64,000 nucleotides of DNA from Pseudomonas fluorescens (GTDB lineage Bacteria; Pseudomonadota; Gammaproteobacteria; Pseudomonadales; Pseudomonadaceae): NCBI RefSeq assembly GCF_902497625.1, contig NZ_CABVGX010000002.1:124001-188000 (forward strand), read 5' to 3'. The position numbers were made by a program, and so were the translations under genes. Below, in pieces: positions 51,663 to 59,876 of the stretch (position 1 is the first letter of the stretch; each line of letters opens with the position of its first letter). Under the pieces are notes generated by a model. The model worked only from the letters and a program-made list of their open reading frames with translations. It was not told the DNA's origin and made no database searches.

Positions 51663-53135
51663 ATGAATACGTCGACGCAAGCGCTGCCTTCCGGTGAGCG
51701 TGACCATCAGCTGAGCCCGAGCAAGCAGCCGTTCAATCTGTTGCGCTGGTTTTCGCTGATCAGCATGGCGGTGATCGGTACGGTGGCCGTGGCGTTGGGC
51801 GCCGTGTCCACGCGGTTCGTAATCACCGAGAGTGTGCAGCGTGATGCGTTGCTCACTTCACAGTTCATCGGCGCCATCGCGTCGGCGGAAGTGCGCCATG
51901 TGTCGATTCCCAACGTCCGCACGATGGGTGAATTGCTTGATCCGCGCAAAGATCGCGATTATGCCGATGTCGACCCGTTGGCCCGCGCCAGTGCGCGCGG
52001 TGAATTTCTCGACCATATCGAACACCTGCCGGACGTAATCCTGGCCAATATTTACGCGCCTGATCGCATGGTGATCTGGTCGACCAATCCGGCGCTGATG
52101 GGCACCACGATTCATACCGATGAAGACCTCGACCATGCGTTTGCTTCGAAAACCGCCGTGTCGGCCAGTTACCACAGCATCGACAAAACCCGCATGGAGC
52201 AGAAGTTTGTCACCCCGCCGGACTACATCTTTATCGAGAACTACATTCCGCTGTTCGATGCCGACGGCAACACGGTCACGGCGATGGTCGAGATCTACAA
52301 GGAGCCCAAGGACCTGATTGATCGCATGGAGCGCGGCCTGGTGCTGATCTGGCTCGCCACCGCGCTGGGCGGCGGGCTGATTTACCTGGGGCTGTACTGG
52401 ATAGTGCGGCGCGCGGCGATGTTGTTGGCGGCGCAACAAAAGCAGCTGATCACCAATGAAACCTTTGTCGCGCTCGGCGAGATGTCCTCCGCGGTCGCGC
52501 ACAGTTTGCGCAACCCGCTGGCGACCATTCGCTCCAGCGCCGAGCTGGCCCTTGAATTCGACAGCGGCCCGGCACAGAAAAACATCAACGACATCATCGG
52601 CCAGGTTGATCGCATGTCGAAGTGGGTCCGGGAGTTGTTGCAGTCGCTGCGACCGATGCATGACGAGGCTGAACCGGTCAATCTGGTGGCGGCGCTGCAC
52701 GACAGCCTGATGGCCTTCGAACTGCAGATCGCCAAGGCCGGGGTGCGGGTGGTCTTTGAGCCTGAACAGACGCCGATGGTCCTCAGTCAGCAGGTGCAAC
52801 TGACACAGATTCTCAACAGCTTGCTGGCCAACGCAGTGGAGGCCATGGACAAGGACGGCACGCTGACCATCACCTTGGAATCGAGCGATGCCCAGCACGT
52901 GAGCGTGATAGTGAGCGACACCGGCAAAGGCATGAACGAAGAGCAACGCCGCATGGCTTTCCGACCGTTTTTCACCACCAAACAGGGCGGTCTCGGCGTC
53001 GGTCTGGTGCTGGTCAAGCGGATCATGGAACGCTGCGGCGGCACGGTCAGCCTGCAAAGCAGTGAAGGTGAGGGAACCCGTGTGCAACTGACGTTCAAAC
53101 GCCTCCCTGAAAACGGGTCAGGTTTGCCCCGATAG
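51663..53135 (+). CDS. mnxS1: Sensor histidine kinase MnxS1
   Basis: The 490-residue membrane kinase has two transmembrane helices (about 28-50 and 220-245) bracketing a periplasmic sensor of about 170 residues. Next come a HisKA domain with H280 in AHSLRNPL, and an ATPase domain with N-box (QILNSLLANAVEAM), G1 (SDTGKGM) and G2 (GGLGVGL). In P. putida GB-1 the kinases MnxS1 and MnxS2 together with MnxR are required for Mn(II) oxidation; this trio has the same composition and order. The signal sensed is not known. Confidence 0.82.
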   Translation: MNTSTQALPSGERDHQLSPSKQPFNLLRWFSLISMAVIGTVAVALGAVSTRFVITESVQRDALLTSQFIGAIASAEVRHVSIPNVRTMGELLDPRKDRDYADVDPLARASARGEFLDHIEHLPDVILANIYAPDRMVIWSTNPALMGTTIHTDEDLDHAFASKTAVSASYHSIDKTRMEQKFVTPPDYIFIENYIPLFDADGNTVTAMVEIYKEPKDLIDRMERGLVLIWLATALGGGLIYLGLYWIVRRAAMLLAAQQKQLITNETFVALGEMSSAVAHSLRNPLATIRSSAELALEFDSGPAQKNINDIIGQVDRMSKWVRELLQSLRPMHDEAEPVNLVAALHDSLMAFELQIAKAGVRVVFEPEQTPMVLSQQVQLTQILNSLLANAVEAMDKDGTLTITLESSDAQHVSVIVSDTGKGMNEEQRRMAFRPFFTTKQGGLGVGLVLVKRIMERCGGTVSLQSSEGEGTRVQLTFKRLPENGSGLPR

Positions 53136-53140
53136 TGGGG
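53127..53140. promoter_or_regulatory. Putative MnxR enhancer site 1 (mnxS2-mnxR)
   Basis: CCCCGATAGTGGGG overlaps the last codons of mnxS1 and lies about 97 bp upstream of the sigma-54 promoter at 53236. It is the best match to the proposed consensus. Confidence 0.6.
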
Positions 53141-53147
53141 AATCCAG

Positions 53148-53163
53148 CCCCGATCATGCGGGG
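53148..53163. promoter_or_regulatory. Putative MnxR enhancer site 2 (mnxS2-mnxR)
   Basis: CCCCGATCATGCGGGG is a related palindrome with an 8-base instead of a 6-base spacer, centred about 22 bp (two turns) from site 1. Confidence 0.45.
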
Positions 53164-53235
53164 CCACGCGATCGTTGATTCCATAACCCACTGTTTGCCT
53201 TGAAATTAATTCATTTCAAAAGCGCGTCTGCCGCT

Positions 53236-53251
53236 TGGCGAGGGAATTGCA
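53236..53251 (+). promoter_or_regulatory. Sigma-54 promoter of mnxS2-mnxR
   Basis: TGGCGAGGGAATTGCA has GG at 53237-53238 and GC at 53249-53250 with a 10-base gap and the TTGCA box. It implies that mnxS2 begins downstream, at 53421, and that MnxR may drive its own synthesis. Confidence 0.75.
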
Positions 53252-53420
53252 AGCGTCTCAGCAAGCCAGCGCTCTCCAATCGATTGTTTCGACTGGTGCC
53301 TACCGGGTGAGCGATAGCGGCGAAATACCATCATTTGAACCGTCCGTCACGTTAAATGCCACCTACACTGAACCGAAACAAGGCTGCAAGGGTTTGGATA
53401 GCGCATTCAGGACACACCTC

Positions 53421-54911
53421 ATGCAGAGACTGGAACGACGATTTCCTGCGTTTGCCAGGCTGATGGCCCAAGGCCCGGGCTGGTGTGGACGGTTCAATCT
53501 GCTGCGCTGGTTTTCCTTCGGCAGCTTTTTCATCATCGCCGCCGTGGCGCTGGGCCTCGGCTACATTTCCACGCGTTTCGTGGTGACCGAAAGCGTCGAG
53601 CGCGACTCCATGTTGACCGCGCAATTCATCCAGGCCATGGGCGATGCCGAAATCCGGCATGCCGCGATCAGCCCCGACAGAACCATGGGCGAAATGCTCG
53701 ACCCTCGCAACGACCATGATTATCCCGACGTCGAACCGGCCAACCGCGCGTCCGCCCGCATCGAGTTTCTCGATCATGTGGAACACCTGCCGGACATTTT
53801 GTTGGCGACGGTTTATGCACAAGATCGCACCATTGTCTGGTCCACCAACCCTGAGTTGATTGGCCTGCATATCAAGGACGATGAAGAGCTGGAGGAGTCC
53901 TTCGCCATGAAAGAATCGGTCTCCACCAGCTACCATGAAATCGTCGATGACCGCCCCGAACAGCGGCTGTTGCGCGAACCGGATTATCTGTTCATCGAAA
54001 ACTACATTCCGATGTTCAACGCCGACAAAAGCAAAGTGATGGCGATGGTCGAAATCTACAAGGAGCCCAAAGACCTGGTCGCGCGCATCCAGCGTGGGTT
54101 CAAGGCGATCTGGTTCGCGACCGTGCTCGGCGGTGCGGCGATCTACCTGGCGCTGTTCTGGATTGTCCGGCGCGCCGCCAAACTGCTGGAAAGCCAGCAG
54201 AATCAGCTGATCACCAATGAGACGTTTGTAGCGCTGGGCGAGATGTCCTCGGCGGTGGCGCACAGTTTGCGTAATCCGCTGGCGAACATTCGTTCGAGCG
54301 CCGAACTCGCTCAGGAGATCGCCAGCCAGAGCTCACAGAAGAATATCGGCGACATCATCCAGCAGGTCGATCGCATGTCGCGCTGGGTTCGCGAGCTGCT
54401 GGTGTCGCTGCGACCGATGAACGACGACCACGAAGCGGTCAATCTGGTGCTGGCCATCGAAGACACCCTGAGTGCCTTCACGGCGCTGATTCAACGCTCG
54501 AACGTCGAAGTGCGCTTCACGCCGCAGGCCTGTCCGCCGGTGGTCAGCCAGCGCGTGCTGCTCACGCAAATTCTCAACAGCCTGTTTGCCAACGCGCTGG
54601 AAGCCATGCCCGACGGTGGGGTGCTGACCATCACGGTCCATGCTGCGCATTCGGGGCAGGTGAGCATGACCCTGAGCGACACCGGCAAAGGCATGAGCAA
54701 ACAGCATCAGCAGATGGTCTTCAAACCGTTTTTCACGACCAAGCAGGGCGGGTTGGGCGTTGGCCTGGCCCTGGTCAAACGCATCATGGAGCGGTTCGAA
54801 GGCTCGGTCGCATTGACCAGCCAGGAGCAGGAAGGAACCCGCGTCAGTCTCAATTTTATGGTGGCAACGGGAGGGGAATATGGAGCGCAGCATATTGCTG
54901 GTCGAGGATGA
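53421..54911 (+). CDS. mnxS2: Sensor histidine kinase MnxS2
   Basis: The 496-residue kinase is a close paralogue of MnxS1: two transmembrane helices around a periplasmic sensor (about 30-52 and 222-246), H281 in AHSLRNPLANIRSS, N-box (QILNSLFANALEAMP), G1 (SDTGKGM) and G2 (GGLGVGL). ATG 53421 has AGGA 8 bases upstream and gives the same length as MnxS1. The in-frame TTG at 53235 would lie inside the sigma-54 promoter and is rejected. It overlaps mnxR by 32 bases. Confidence 0.82.
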   Translation: MQRLERRFPAFARLMAQGPGWCGRFNLLRWFSFGSFFIIAAVALGLGYISTRFVVTESVERDSMLTAQFIQAMGDAEIRHAAISPDRTMGEMLDPRNDHDYPDVEPANRASARIEFLDHVEHLPDILLATVYAQDRTIVWSTNPELIGLHIKDDEELEESFAMKESVSTSYHEIVDDRPEQRLLREPDYLFIENYIPMFNADKSKVMAMVEIYKEPKDLVARIQRGFKAIWFATVLGGAAIYLALFWIVRRAAKLLESQQNQLITNETFVALGEMSSAVAHSLRNPLANIRSSAELAQEIASQSSQKNIGDIIQQVDRMSRWVRELLVSLRPMNDDHEAVNLVLAIEDTLSAFTALIQRSNVEVRFTPQACPPVVSQRVLLTQILNSLFANALEAMPDGGVLTITVHAAHSGQVSMTLSDTGKGMSKQHQQMVFKPFFTTKQGGLGVGLALVKRIMERFEGSVALTSQEQEGTRVSLNFMVATGGEYGAQHIAGRG

Positions 54912-56307
54912 CGAACTGCTCGCCGAGAACATTCAGACCTACCTGGAGCGCAAAGACTTCGAGGTCACGGTTTGCCACTCGGCTGAGGATGCATTGGAGC
55001 AATTGAACACCTTCGCGCCCGACGTGGTGCTGACTGACAATTCGCTGCCAGGCATGAGCGGCCACGACCTGATCCAGAAGCTGCGCATCAGCGCGCCGGA
55101 TCTGAAAGTGATCATGATGACCGGTTACGGCAATGTCGAAGACGCCGTGGTGGCGATGAAAGAAGGCGCGTTCCATTACGTCACCAAACCGGTGGCGCTG
55201 CCGGAGCTCAAGCTGTTGCTGGACAAGGCCCTGGCCACCGAGCGTATGGAACGCACGCTGTCGTTTTATCAGGAGCGCGAGGCGCAGAAGTCGGGCATCC
55301 AGGCGTTGATCGGCGACTCGGCGCCCATGCAATACCTGAAAAGCACCATTGGCCAATTGCTCGACGCAGAGCGGCGGATGGCCAACACCGATTTGCCGCC
55401 CGTGCTGGTGGAAGGCGAGACGGGCACCGGCAAGGAACTGGTCGCCCGCGCTTTGCACTTTGACGGTCCGCGCAGCAAAGGCCCGTTCATTGAGTTCAAC
55501 TGCGCGTCGATCCCTTCCAATCTGGTGGAGTCGGAGCTGTTCGGCCACGAGAAAGGTGCATTCACCGATGCCAAGGACCGTCGCGTGGGACTGGTCGAAG
55601 CGGCGGATGGCGGCACGCTGTTTCTCGATGAAGTGGGCGAGATGGACCTGCTCCTGCAGGCCAAACTGCTGAAGCTGCTGGAAGACCGGACCATCCGCCG
55701 GGTCGGTTCGGTGAAGGAGCGCAAGGTCGATTTGCGGGTGATCAGCGCCACCAACTGTAATCTTGAGCAAATGGTCCAGCAGGGCAAATTCCGTCGTGAC
55801 CTGTTCTTCCGCCTGCGCATCATCTCGATCAAAGTGCCGCGGCTATACGCGCGGGGTGAAGACATTCTGGTGCTGGCCCGGCATTTCCTGGCGATCCACG
55901 GCAAACGGTATGGCAAACCGCACCTGCATTTCAGCGATCAGGCCGAATCGCTGCTGCTCAGCTACACCTGGCCGGGCAACGTCCGCGAATTGCGCAACAT
56001 GCTTGAGCAAACCGTGCTGCTGGCGCAGAGCGATACCATCGCCGCGCACCAGTTGAACGTCTGCCTGAGCCTGGTGGACGATCCGCCCGTGATGCAGGAA
56101 GCCCAGCACCACGAGCCACGTCCGGTGTACACCGGCAACGAATCGACGAACCTGCCGGAAGTCGAGCGCGACATGGTGCGCAAGATGCTCGACAAGACCG
56201 ACTGGAACGTCACCAAATCCGCACGGCTGCTGGGCCTGAGTCGCGACATGCTGCGTTATCGCATCGAAAAACTCGGCCTCGCGCGCCCGGACAAACGTCA
56301 GTGGTAA
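54880..56307 (+). CDS. mnxR: Sigma-54-dependent response regulator MnxR
   Basis: The 475-residue NtrC-family activator has a receiver domain (acidic pair at 10-11, phospho-Asp 53, TKP lysine), an AAA+ domain with Walker A GETGTGKEL (about 179-187), a GAFTDA loop (about 226-231, variant of GAFTGA), Walker B GGTLFLDEVGEMD, and a Fis-type helix-turn-helix (KSARLLGLSRDMLRYRI). MnxR is the known master activator of Mn(II) oxidation in P. putida GB-1. The sigma-54 promoters in this window are its natural targets. AGGGG precedes the ATG, inside the mnxS2 end. Confidence 0.88.
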   Translation: MERSILLVEDDELLAENIQTYLERKDFEVTVCHSAEDALEQLNTFAPDVVLTDNSLPGMSGHDLIQKLRISAPDLKVIMMTGYGNVEDAVVAMKEGAFHYVTKPVALPELKLLLDKALATERMERTLSFYQEREAQKSGIQALIGDSAPMQYLKSTIGQLLDAERRMANTDLPPVLVEGETGTGKELVARALHFDGPRSKGPFIEFNCASIPSNLVESELFGHEKGAFTDAKDRRVGLVEAADGGTLFLDEVGEMDLLLQAKLLKLLEDRTIRRVGSVKERKVDLRVISATNCNLEQMVQQGKFRRDLFFRLRIISIKVPRLYARGEDILVLARHFLAIHGKRYGKPHLHFSDQAESLLLSYTWPGNVRELRNMLEQTVLLAQSDTIAAHQLNVCLSLVDDPPVMQEAQHHEPRPVYTGNESTNLPEVERDMVRKMLDKTDWNVTKSARLLGLSRDMLRYRIEKLGLARPDKRQW

Positions 56308-56693
56308 ACCGGATCCACCGGGCCCTGGCGGCTGAGGCACGCCAGCAGGCATGCCGGCTCGACGACCTCTTCGTTGACGTACACGCCGCGCTCCACGTCG
56401 TAGGAACGAATGAACACGCGAACGCTGGTGTCGGCCACCGTCGGCAGACGTGAATCGGTGAATACGTGCTCACTGGCAATCGGGGTGAAATCCTGCGGCG
56501 CCGTCGGAATGTACGTGCGCGGCGGCACAGTACTCAGGCTCGGCGGAGCGGGGTGAGCGAAGGGTTGGTTGTCGCCGTAATAAAGGAAGTCACTGCTGTA
56601 GTCAGTCGTCGGTGTCAGGCTTTCACCAGCGTATGCGGTGGCCGTTGTGCTCAAGGTGAAAGCAAGCAGCAACGTCAGTTCAGTGGGTTTCAT
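56298..56693 (-). CDS. Small exported protein of unknown function
   Basis: The 131-residue protein starts MKPTELTLLLAFTLSTTATA, a signal peptide with cleavage after YAG or AYA. The mature part of about 110 residues is Pro/Thr-rich, then shows SVRVFIRSYDVERGVYVNEEVVEPACLLACL. It has two cysteines that may form a disulfide. It converges on mnxR with a 10-base overlap of coding ends. I do not recognise the family; its place at the edge of the island hints at, but does not show, a link to Mn oxidation. Confidence 0.7.
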   Translation of the reverse strand: MKPTELTLLLAFTLSTTATAYAGESLTPTTDYSSDFLYYGDNQPFAHPAPPSLSTVPPRTYIPTAPQDFTPIASEHVFTDSRLPTVADTSVRVFIRSYDVERGVYVNEEVVEPACLLACLSRQGPVDPVYH

Positions 56694-56798
56694 GGCAGCA
56701 CCTGCGGCATCGGATTTTGCGCGTTTCCCCAAGGCCATTAACTATAGACCGCCGCCGCCGGCGATGCCTGCAATGGCCGCCCATTCCACAATGGCCCC

Positions 56799-57360
56799 TT
56801 GCAGAAGCGAAGCTTGCTCGCGATGCAGGCGCCGCGGTGCATCAACCGGACCGCGTCGATGCCATCGCGGGCAAGCCACGCTCCCACAGGAAATCTGGGT
56901 CGGAGCATAGTTGAGTGATCGGCATCAAATTCTTGCAGGAGCGAAGCTTGCTCGCGATGCAGGCGCCGCGGTGCATCAACCAGATGGCGTCGATGCCATC
57001 GCGGGCAAGCCACGCTCCCACAGGAGATCTGGGTCGGAGCATAGTTGAGTGATCGGCATCAAATTCTTGCAGGAGCGAAGCTTGGTCGCGATGCAGGCGC
57101 CGCGGTGCATCAACCGGACCGCGTCGATGCCATCGCGGGCAAGCCTCGCTCCCACAGGAGATCTGGATCGGAGCATAGTTGAGTGATCGGCATCAAATTC
57201 TTGCAGGAGCGAAGCTTGCTCGCGATGCAGGCGCCGCGGTGCATCAACCGGACCGCGTCGATGCCATCGCGGGCAAGCCACGCTCCCACAGGAGATTTGG
57301 GTCGGAGCATGGAGTGGTCGGCATAAAATTCTTGTGGGAGCGCGGCTTGCCCGCGATGAC
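56799..57360. repeat. Tandem 134-bp repeat array with REP cores
   Basis: Four copies of a 134-bp unit begin at 56799, 56933, 57067 and 57201, and a degenerate fifth begins at 57332. Each holds two REP-like parts, GGAGCGAAGCTTGCTCGCGA and the inverse CATCGCGGGCAAGCCACGCT, so each unit is itself a small REPIN. Copies differ at few bases. Overlapping reading frames on both strands are artefacts. Confidence 0.9.
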
Positions 57361-57409
57361 TGACTGCCAGGCACCCACAAAGCTGAATCCCCAATCGCAT
57401 TCGCAAGAA

Positions 57410-57438
57410 AGCCCGCCTCCAAAATCTGGAGGCGGGCT
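57410..57438 (-). terminator. Terminator downstream of rof
   Basis: AGCCCGCCTCCA (57410-57421) pairs perfectly with TGGAGGCGGGCT (57427-57438) around a 5-base loop. On the minus strand the stem is followed by TTTCTTG. It closes the operon ending with the rof-like gene. Confidence 0.8.
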
Positions 57439-57460
57439 GGAGTCCGTTGCATGGCAAACG

Positions 57461-57739
57461 CTAGATAGAACAGCTGGCACCCGCAAGTTCCACACGCTTG
57501 AACTGTGCGTTGTCATTCAACGGTGTGATGGCCAATAGTTGATCCAGGCGGATCTCCGCCGGGCCATCCACCGTCTCCAGGCACAGGAATTCCTCTTTCG
57601 TACTGGAAGTCCGCGTAGTCAGCGCTTTGGCGACCAGACGAGCGCCGTCGATCAACTCGATGTCCAGTCGATAGCCGCGCAGGCACGCGATTTCCAGGTA
57701 ATCGTGGAGGTCGCAATTCAAAGGCTGATACGCGTTCAT
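57461..57739 (-). CDS. rof: Rho-binding antiterminator (Rof/YaeO family)
   Basis: The 92-residue protein aligns with E. coli Rof: MNAYQPLNCDLHDYLEIAC at the start, LIDGARLVAKA in the middle and EIRLDQLLAITPL near the end. Rof binds Rho and inhibits its loading on RNA. ATG 57739 has GGAG 7 bases upstream; the longer in-frame reading runs into the preceding DUF2024 gene. It lies 4 bases after that gene. Confidence 0.85.
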   Translation of the reverse strand: MNAYQPLNCDLHDYLEIACLRGYRLDIELIDGARLVAKALTTRTSSTKEEFLCLETVDGPAEIRLDQLLAITPLNDNAQFKRVELAGASCSI

Positions 57740-57743
57740 GACG

Positions 57744-58004
57744 TTACTCCCGGCAACCCTGCAGCTTGATGATGAAGTGACCGTGCTTGCTGATCGCCTC
57801 GGCCACCAGCGGATTGGTCGGTTCGACGTGGCAGAACCGGCACTCATTCAGCGCAATATCTTCTTCCTGTACGCCTTGTTCATCAAGGAACCTGCGCGCG
57901 TAGGATTTGGCCAGTTCGGTGTCATTGCTGGCGATCAGGACATCGAAATGCAGATAGCGGCCTTCCTTGGTGCGCACGTGAGTGTCGAATACTTTAACGG
58001 TCAT
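57744..58004 (-). CDS. DUF2024 family protein
   Basis: The 86-residue protein begins MTVKVFDTHVRTKEGRYLHF and contains ECRFCHVEPTNP, both typical of DUF2024, a small family of unknown function with a conserved Cys-x2-Cys-His motif that could bind a metal. Its start overlaps the end of the preceding exported protein gene by 1 base, so the three genes to rof form one transcript. Confidence 0.85.
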   Translation of the reverse strand: MTVKVFDTHVRTKEGRYLHFDVLIASNDTELAKSYARRFLDEQGVQEEDIALNECRFCHVEPTNPLVAEAISKHGHFIIKLQGCRE

Positions 58005-58744
58005 TATTTGCTCTCCTTCAGTTTCCAGGTGCCCGGCAGGGACAGGTCACCCGAGGCGACGTCGTAGACGCTGCTGACGCAGAGCAGCGGGTTGTGCAGG
58101 TCGGCGTTGACCTTGAGTGCGGCAGTAACGCCGTCATAGTTGAAGCTTTCCGGGAAACCCACGGCGGCCAGCGGTACGCGGATCTGCGCGGCGTCTTTCG
58201 CCACGCTCAGGTCGTAGCCCGGAGAGTCGATGTAGATCGGCGCGCCCGGCCAGGTCGCCGGCAGTTTCGGTTTGGCGTCTTTGGCAATGTCGCGCACCTT
58301 GAGACCCCCGGGGCCGCAGCTTTCGTCCTTGGTCAGCACCACCCAGTGCGAGTGCCAGAGACCGCCGTCGTTGTCTTTCTTGCCGTCCTTGTTTTCGTCC
58401 AGCTGCGGCGTGTCATCGAAGTCCGGGTGCGAGGTCAGGGCCAACGCGAGAATGCCCGACTTGGCCTCGAAGCCGACTGCGGAGCTGTCCAGGCTGGTGG
58501 GCCAGACATAGCTGTAAACTTCGGCACCGGCAAAAGCGCCCTTGGCAGCCGGCACCCGACTCCCGGCCTTGCCGTCGACCAACTGCTCAAACACCAGATT
58601 GTTCCCTTCCGTGAAGACCCGCGTATGCACCAGGTCGAACGCGGCGTCTGCCTTGCCCTTTTCACTGTGGATGCCGCCTGAGTCGTGGGCCCATGCCTGC
58701 GAAGCCAGCAGGGAGGCGAGGGTCACTGCGAGTGTGGTTTTCAT
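58004..58744 (-). CDS. Exported protein of unknown function
   Basis: The 246-residue protein has a signal peptide (MKTTLAVTLASLLASQAWA) and a beta-rich mature part with HDSGGIHSEKGKADAAFDLV, an Asp-rich loop (DENKDGKKDNDGG) like a calcium site, and GLWHSHWVVLTKDESCGPGG. His, Asp and Cys residues could bind metal. GGAG lies 5 bases before ATG 58744. It is divergent from a MarR-type regulator that has its own Cys/His cluster, which probably controls it. Confidence 0.75.
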   Translation of the reverse strand: MKTTLAVTLASLLASQAWAHDSGGIHSEKGKADAAFDLVHTRVFTEGNNLVFEQLVDGKAGSRVPAAKGAFAGAEVYSYVWPTSLDSSAVGFEAKSGILALALTSHPDFDDTPQLDENKDGKKDNDGGLWHSHWVVLTKDESCGPGGLKVRDIAKDAKPKLPATWPGAPIYIDSPGYDLSVAKDAAQIRVPLAAVGFPESFNYDGVTAALKVNADLHNPLLCVSSVYDVASGDLSLPGTWKLKESK

Positions 58745-58806
58745 GATTGCTCCGTCTCGGATTAAGTTTCGAATCGACACAATAAATCCTACGGAATCGC
58801 CGGATT

Positions 58807-58835
58807 TTGTCAATATGGTTTTTATCCGATACTAT
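58807..58835 (+). promoter_or_regulatory. Sigma-70 type promoter of the marR gene
   Basis: TTGTCA (58807-58812) and TACTAT (58830-58835) are separated by 17 bp. Transcription would start near 58842, 23 bases before the GTG start at 58865. The AT-rich gap also serves the divergent exported-protein gene. Confidence 0.6.
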
Positions 58836-58864
58836 TAATCAATGTTTTTGATTGGGGCGTCACC

Positions 58865-59425
58865 GTGCTATTCGATTTGCTGGAAAGGCTCTCAAGCCTG
58901 ACGCGTGTGTGGTTCCGCGAGCATCCGCAGTTGTCTGAATTGCAGCCGATTCAGCTGAGTGCGCTGATGTACCTCGGGCGCTGCAATCGCTATTCGAACA
59001 CTCCGTTGGCGGTCACCGAGTACCTCGGTCTGACCAAAGGCACGGTGTCGCAATCGCTGAAAGCACTGGAAGCCAAAGGACTGCTGACCAAAACCCAGGA
59101 TGCCCGGGACAAACGCAGTGTGCATCTGGTCCTGACGCCGCCCGCCCGGGCGTTGCTGGACGCGGTGATACCGCCCGATTTCCTGGTCGCTGCAGCCCGG
59201 CGGATGGGCACGCATTCGGAGGAGCTGGAGGGCTTGCTGCTGGACCTGTTGAGGAACATCCAGCGCGGCGAAAATGTGCCCAGCTTCGGGCTCTGCCGCA
59301 GTTGCCGCTTTCATCGCACGGTGGCCGGCGGATCTTTTTGCGGGCTGACCGAGGAGCCCCTGGAAATGATCGAAGTCGACCTGATCTGTCGCGAACACCG
59401 GTTGCCGGAAACGAGCGAAGAATAA
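58865..59425 (+). CDS. MarR-like regulator with C-terminal Cys/His cluster
   Basis: The 186-residue protein has a MarR winged helix (TEYLGLTKGTVSQSLKALEAKGLL, DARDKRSVHLVLTP beta-wing) followed by an unusual C-terminal tail with C144-x2-C147-x2-H150, C159, C175-x2-H178. This could hold zinc or an iron-sulphur cluster. It begins at GTG 58865. It is divergent from the exported protein/DUF2024/rof operon and is likely to sense metal or redox state there. That target is inferred from position. Confidence 0.82.
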   Translation: MLFDLLERLSSLTRVWFREHPQLSELQPIQLSALMYLGRCNRYSNTPLAVTEYLGLTKGTVSQSLKALEAKGLLTKTQDARDKRSVHLVLTPPARALLDAVIPPDFLVAAARRMGTHSEELEGLLLDLLRNIQRGENVPSFGLCRSCRFHRTVAGGSFCGLTEEPLEMIEVDLICREHRLPETSEE

Positions 59426-59435
59426 AACTACACCC

Positions 59436-59876
59436 TGTAGCAGCTGGCGAAGCCTGCGTCCGCTCAGACGCAGGCTTCGCCAGCTGCTACAGGAATTTGG
59501 CTGGCTCAGACGCAGGCTTCGCCAGCTGCTACGGGAATTTGGCTGGCTCAGACGCAGGCTTCGCCAGCTGCTACAGGAATTTGGCTGGCTCAGACGCAGG
59601 CTTCGCCAGCTGCTACAGGAAATTGGCTGGCTCAGACGCAGGCTTCGCCAGCTGCTACAGGAATTTGGCTGGCTCAGACGCAGGCTTCGCCAGCTGCTAC
59701 AGGAATGTGGCCGGCTCAGACGCAGGCTTCGCCAGCTGCTACGGGAATGTGGCTGGCTCAGACGCAGGCTTCGCCAGCTGCTACAGGAATTCGGCTGGCT
59801 CAGACGCAGGCTTCGCCAGCTGCTACAGGAAATTGGCTGGCTCAGACGCAGGCTTCGCCACCTGCTACGGGAATGC
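59436..59876. repeat. Tandem 42-bp repeat array (10 copies)
   Basis: A leading inverted unit (TAGCAGCTGGCGAAGCCTGC) is followed by ten head-to-tail copies of a 42-bp unit containing CAGACGCAGGCTTCGCCAGC and TGCTACAGGAATTTGGCTGG, from 59465 to about 59876. The remaining bases to 60036 hold a GGGGGCTTGCCCCC palindrome and no gene. Confidence 0.92.

Noticed and set aside
53235-53420. N-terminal extension of MnxS2 from TTG 53235
   Set aside because: It would begin inside the -24/-12 promoter, lacks a ribosome site and breaks length agreement with MnxS1.
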